Positions 6,044-6,587 of a stretch of 6,587 nucleotides of DNA are shown here, in pieces. Source of the DNA: Alphaproteobacteria bacterium (lineage in GTDB: Bacteria; Pseudomonadota; Alphaproteobacteria; Bin95); contig JAJECF010000025.1 in NCBI GenBank assembly GCA_022822125.1, positions 1-6,587 on the forward strand, given 5' to 3'. Within the stretch, counting starts at the first letter, position 1; each line of letters begins with the position of its first letter. The notes beneath the pieces are model-generated. The model ran no database searches. It was not told the origin of the DNA and saw nothing but the letters and a program-made list of their open reading frames with translations. A program made the position numbers and the translations under genes.

Positions 6044-6327
6044 CGCGACTCGACGCGCCGGGCGTGTTCCTCCAGCGCCGCGCGAAGACGGTCGTTCGGT
6101 GGCGGCGGATCGGCCAGGGCCTCGAAGAAACGCAAGGCGTCGTCGCGGGCGAGCGCCATGGTCTCGTGCCTGTCGATCGTCTTCTCGGCGGTTTCCAGCG
6201 CGCTGGACACGATGAAGGCGCTGACGGTCTTGCCTTCGACGGAGGCCGCCTGTTCGATACGCCGCTTCGCGGTTTCGCTGAGCCGCAGGTTGATGCGCTC
6301 GCTGTGGGCCGTGCTTGCCTGAACCAT
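6040..6327 (-). CDS. tacA: TacA/AtaR-type DUF1778 ribbon-helix-helix antitoxin
   Basis: Antitoxin of the GNAT toxin that follows it. The 95 residues show ERINLRLSETAKRRIEQAA at 10-28, the strand and first helix of a ribbon-helix-helix DNA-binding domain, then EGKTVSAFIVSSALETAE (31-48) as the second helix. The C-terminal part, LARDDALRFFEALADPPPP (59-77), is the segment that in TacA proteins wraps around the acetyltransferase and blocks acetyl-CoA binding. ATG 6327 is well supported by AAGGAG (6335-6340) seven bases upstream. The stop overlaps the toxin start by four bases, so the two are translated in sequence. By family precedent, TacA with TacT represses its own promoter. Confidence 0.92.
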   Translation of the reverse strand: MVQASTAHSERINLRLSETAKRRIEQAASVEGKTVSAFIVSSALETAEKTIDRHETMALARDDALRFFEALADPPPPNDRLRAALEEHARRVESR

Positions 6328-6334
6328 CGTGCCG

Positions 6335-6340
6335 CTCCTT
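6335..6340 (-). promoter_or_regulatory. Strong Shine-Dalgarno sequence of the tacA antitoxin
   Basis: AAGGAG on the minus strand lies seven bases before ATG 6327, the best ribosome-binding site in the window. The toxin has none of its own apart from sequence inside tacA, so antitoxin should be made in excess, as usual for such pairs. Confidence 0.7.
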
Positions 6341-6350
6341 CCCTGACAGG

Positions 6351-6379
6351 TATGTACGTCGTTTCGGTGTCTGACGCAA
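6351..6379 (-). promoter_or_regulatory. Candidate promoter of the tacAT operon
   Basis: On the minus strand, TTGCGT (6374-6379) and TACATA (6351-6356) are 17 bases apart, each matching the sigma70 consensus at three of six positions. Transcription would start near 6344, a few bases before the Shine-Dalgarno sequence, giving a very short leader. No clean palindrome comparable to the vapBC operator was found within it. Confidence 0.35.
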
Positions 6380-6408
6380 GATCGAGGCGGTGCAGCCGCC
6401 GGGAGCTT

Positions 6409-6433
6409 TCGTTCACACTAAGTAGGTGAACGA
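6409..6433. repeat. Inverted repeat upstream of tacAT
   Basis: TCGTTCAC (6409-6416) and GTGAACGA (6426-6433) are perfect 8-base arms around a 9-base spacer. The repeat lies about 30 bases upstream of the candidate -35 box. It could be a regulator-binding site or the stem of a terminator for an upstream minus-strand gene, though no T tract follows on either strand. From 6434 to the right edge I see no gene, only a near-tandem 10-base repeat at 6551-6570 (GTCGCTGGGA, ATCGCTGGGG). Confidence 0.45.
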
Positions 6434-6587
6434 GGCTCAGGACCCACAGGCCCGAAACCCGAGCGTCGCCGGCGCCCTCCGGGTCGCCTGCAACGGAGGA
6501 AACTCCCGAGAGCCACGGCATTTTCGACAGGCGGCGCTTTGCGAAGGAAGGTCGCTGGGAATCGCTGGGGAAGCATCAGGATTCGAA

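Noticed and set aside
6044..6379. Upstream extension of the GNAT frame, giving a 284-residue protein
   Set aside because: This part is the tacA gene read in the wrong frame; the GNAT family length fits a start at 6043.
6564..6587. tRNA-like end at the right edge: TTCGAATCC on the minus strand resembles a T-loop
   Set aside because: Counting the T stem and acceptor arm from it does not bring CCA to the right place, and the discriminator base would be a rare C. The rest of any tRNA lies outside the window.

Overview
The window comes from a high-GC bacterium, most likely a proteobacterium (alphaproteobacterial-looking, but no marker gene settles this). It has the look of an accessory defence and stability island. 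No housekeeping gene, rRNA, tRNA, integrase or intact transposase is visible. Base composition changes sharply inside the window. A hand count gives 75% GC for 1141-1200 in the left gene, about 50% for 4261-4320 and 4981-5040, and 30% for 4621-4680. The right end is again GC-rich.

Left block (1-3024, all minus strand, read right to left): a vapB/fitA-type ribbon-helix-helix antitoxin, a vapC/fitB-type PIN toxin, and a large MmeI-like restriction-modification enzyme that runs off the left edge. The spacing is tight (10 and 43 bases), so the three probably form one operon. Its likely promoter carries a perfect 8+8 palindrome between the -35 and -10 boxes, as expected of an antitoxin operator. 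If so, the restriction-modification gene would be under toxin-antitoxin autoregulation. A 16-codon mini-ORF bridges the vapC stop and the methyltransferase start with ATGA overlaps at both ends.

Middle block (3025-5524): about 400 bases with no convincing gene come first. Next is a truncated second vapC copy, whose DNA is about 90% identical to the 3' half of the intact vapC over 210 bases without gaps. Then come two convergent genes with AT-richer composition. The plus-strand gene encodes a cytoplasmic-looking 250-residue protein resembling Abi-alpha/DUF4393-type abortive-infection proteins (tentative). The minus-strand gene encodes a 234-residue protein with one N-terminal membrane anchor and an extracytoplasmic phage tail-collar-like domain. 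This block looks like a later insertion next to a broken toxin gene.

Right block (5525-6587, minus strand): a tacA-tacT toxin-antitoxin pair, with a DUF1778 ribbon-helix-helix antitoxin followed by a GNAT acetyltransferase toxin. The two overlap by four bases at TTGA, so the toxin appears to start with TTG. A good Shine-Dalgarno sequence and a candidate promoter lie upstream, followed by a clean inverted repeat and about 150 bases with no recognised gene.

Taken together, a restriction-modification enzyme, a possible abortive-infection protein and two intact plus one broken toxin-antitoxin elements sit in under 6.6 kb. The least explained part is the convergent Abi-like / membrane-anchored collar pair.
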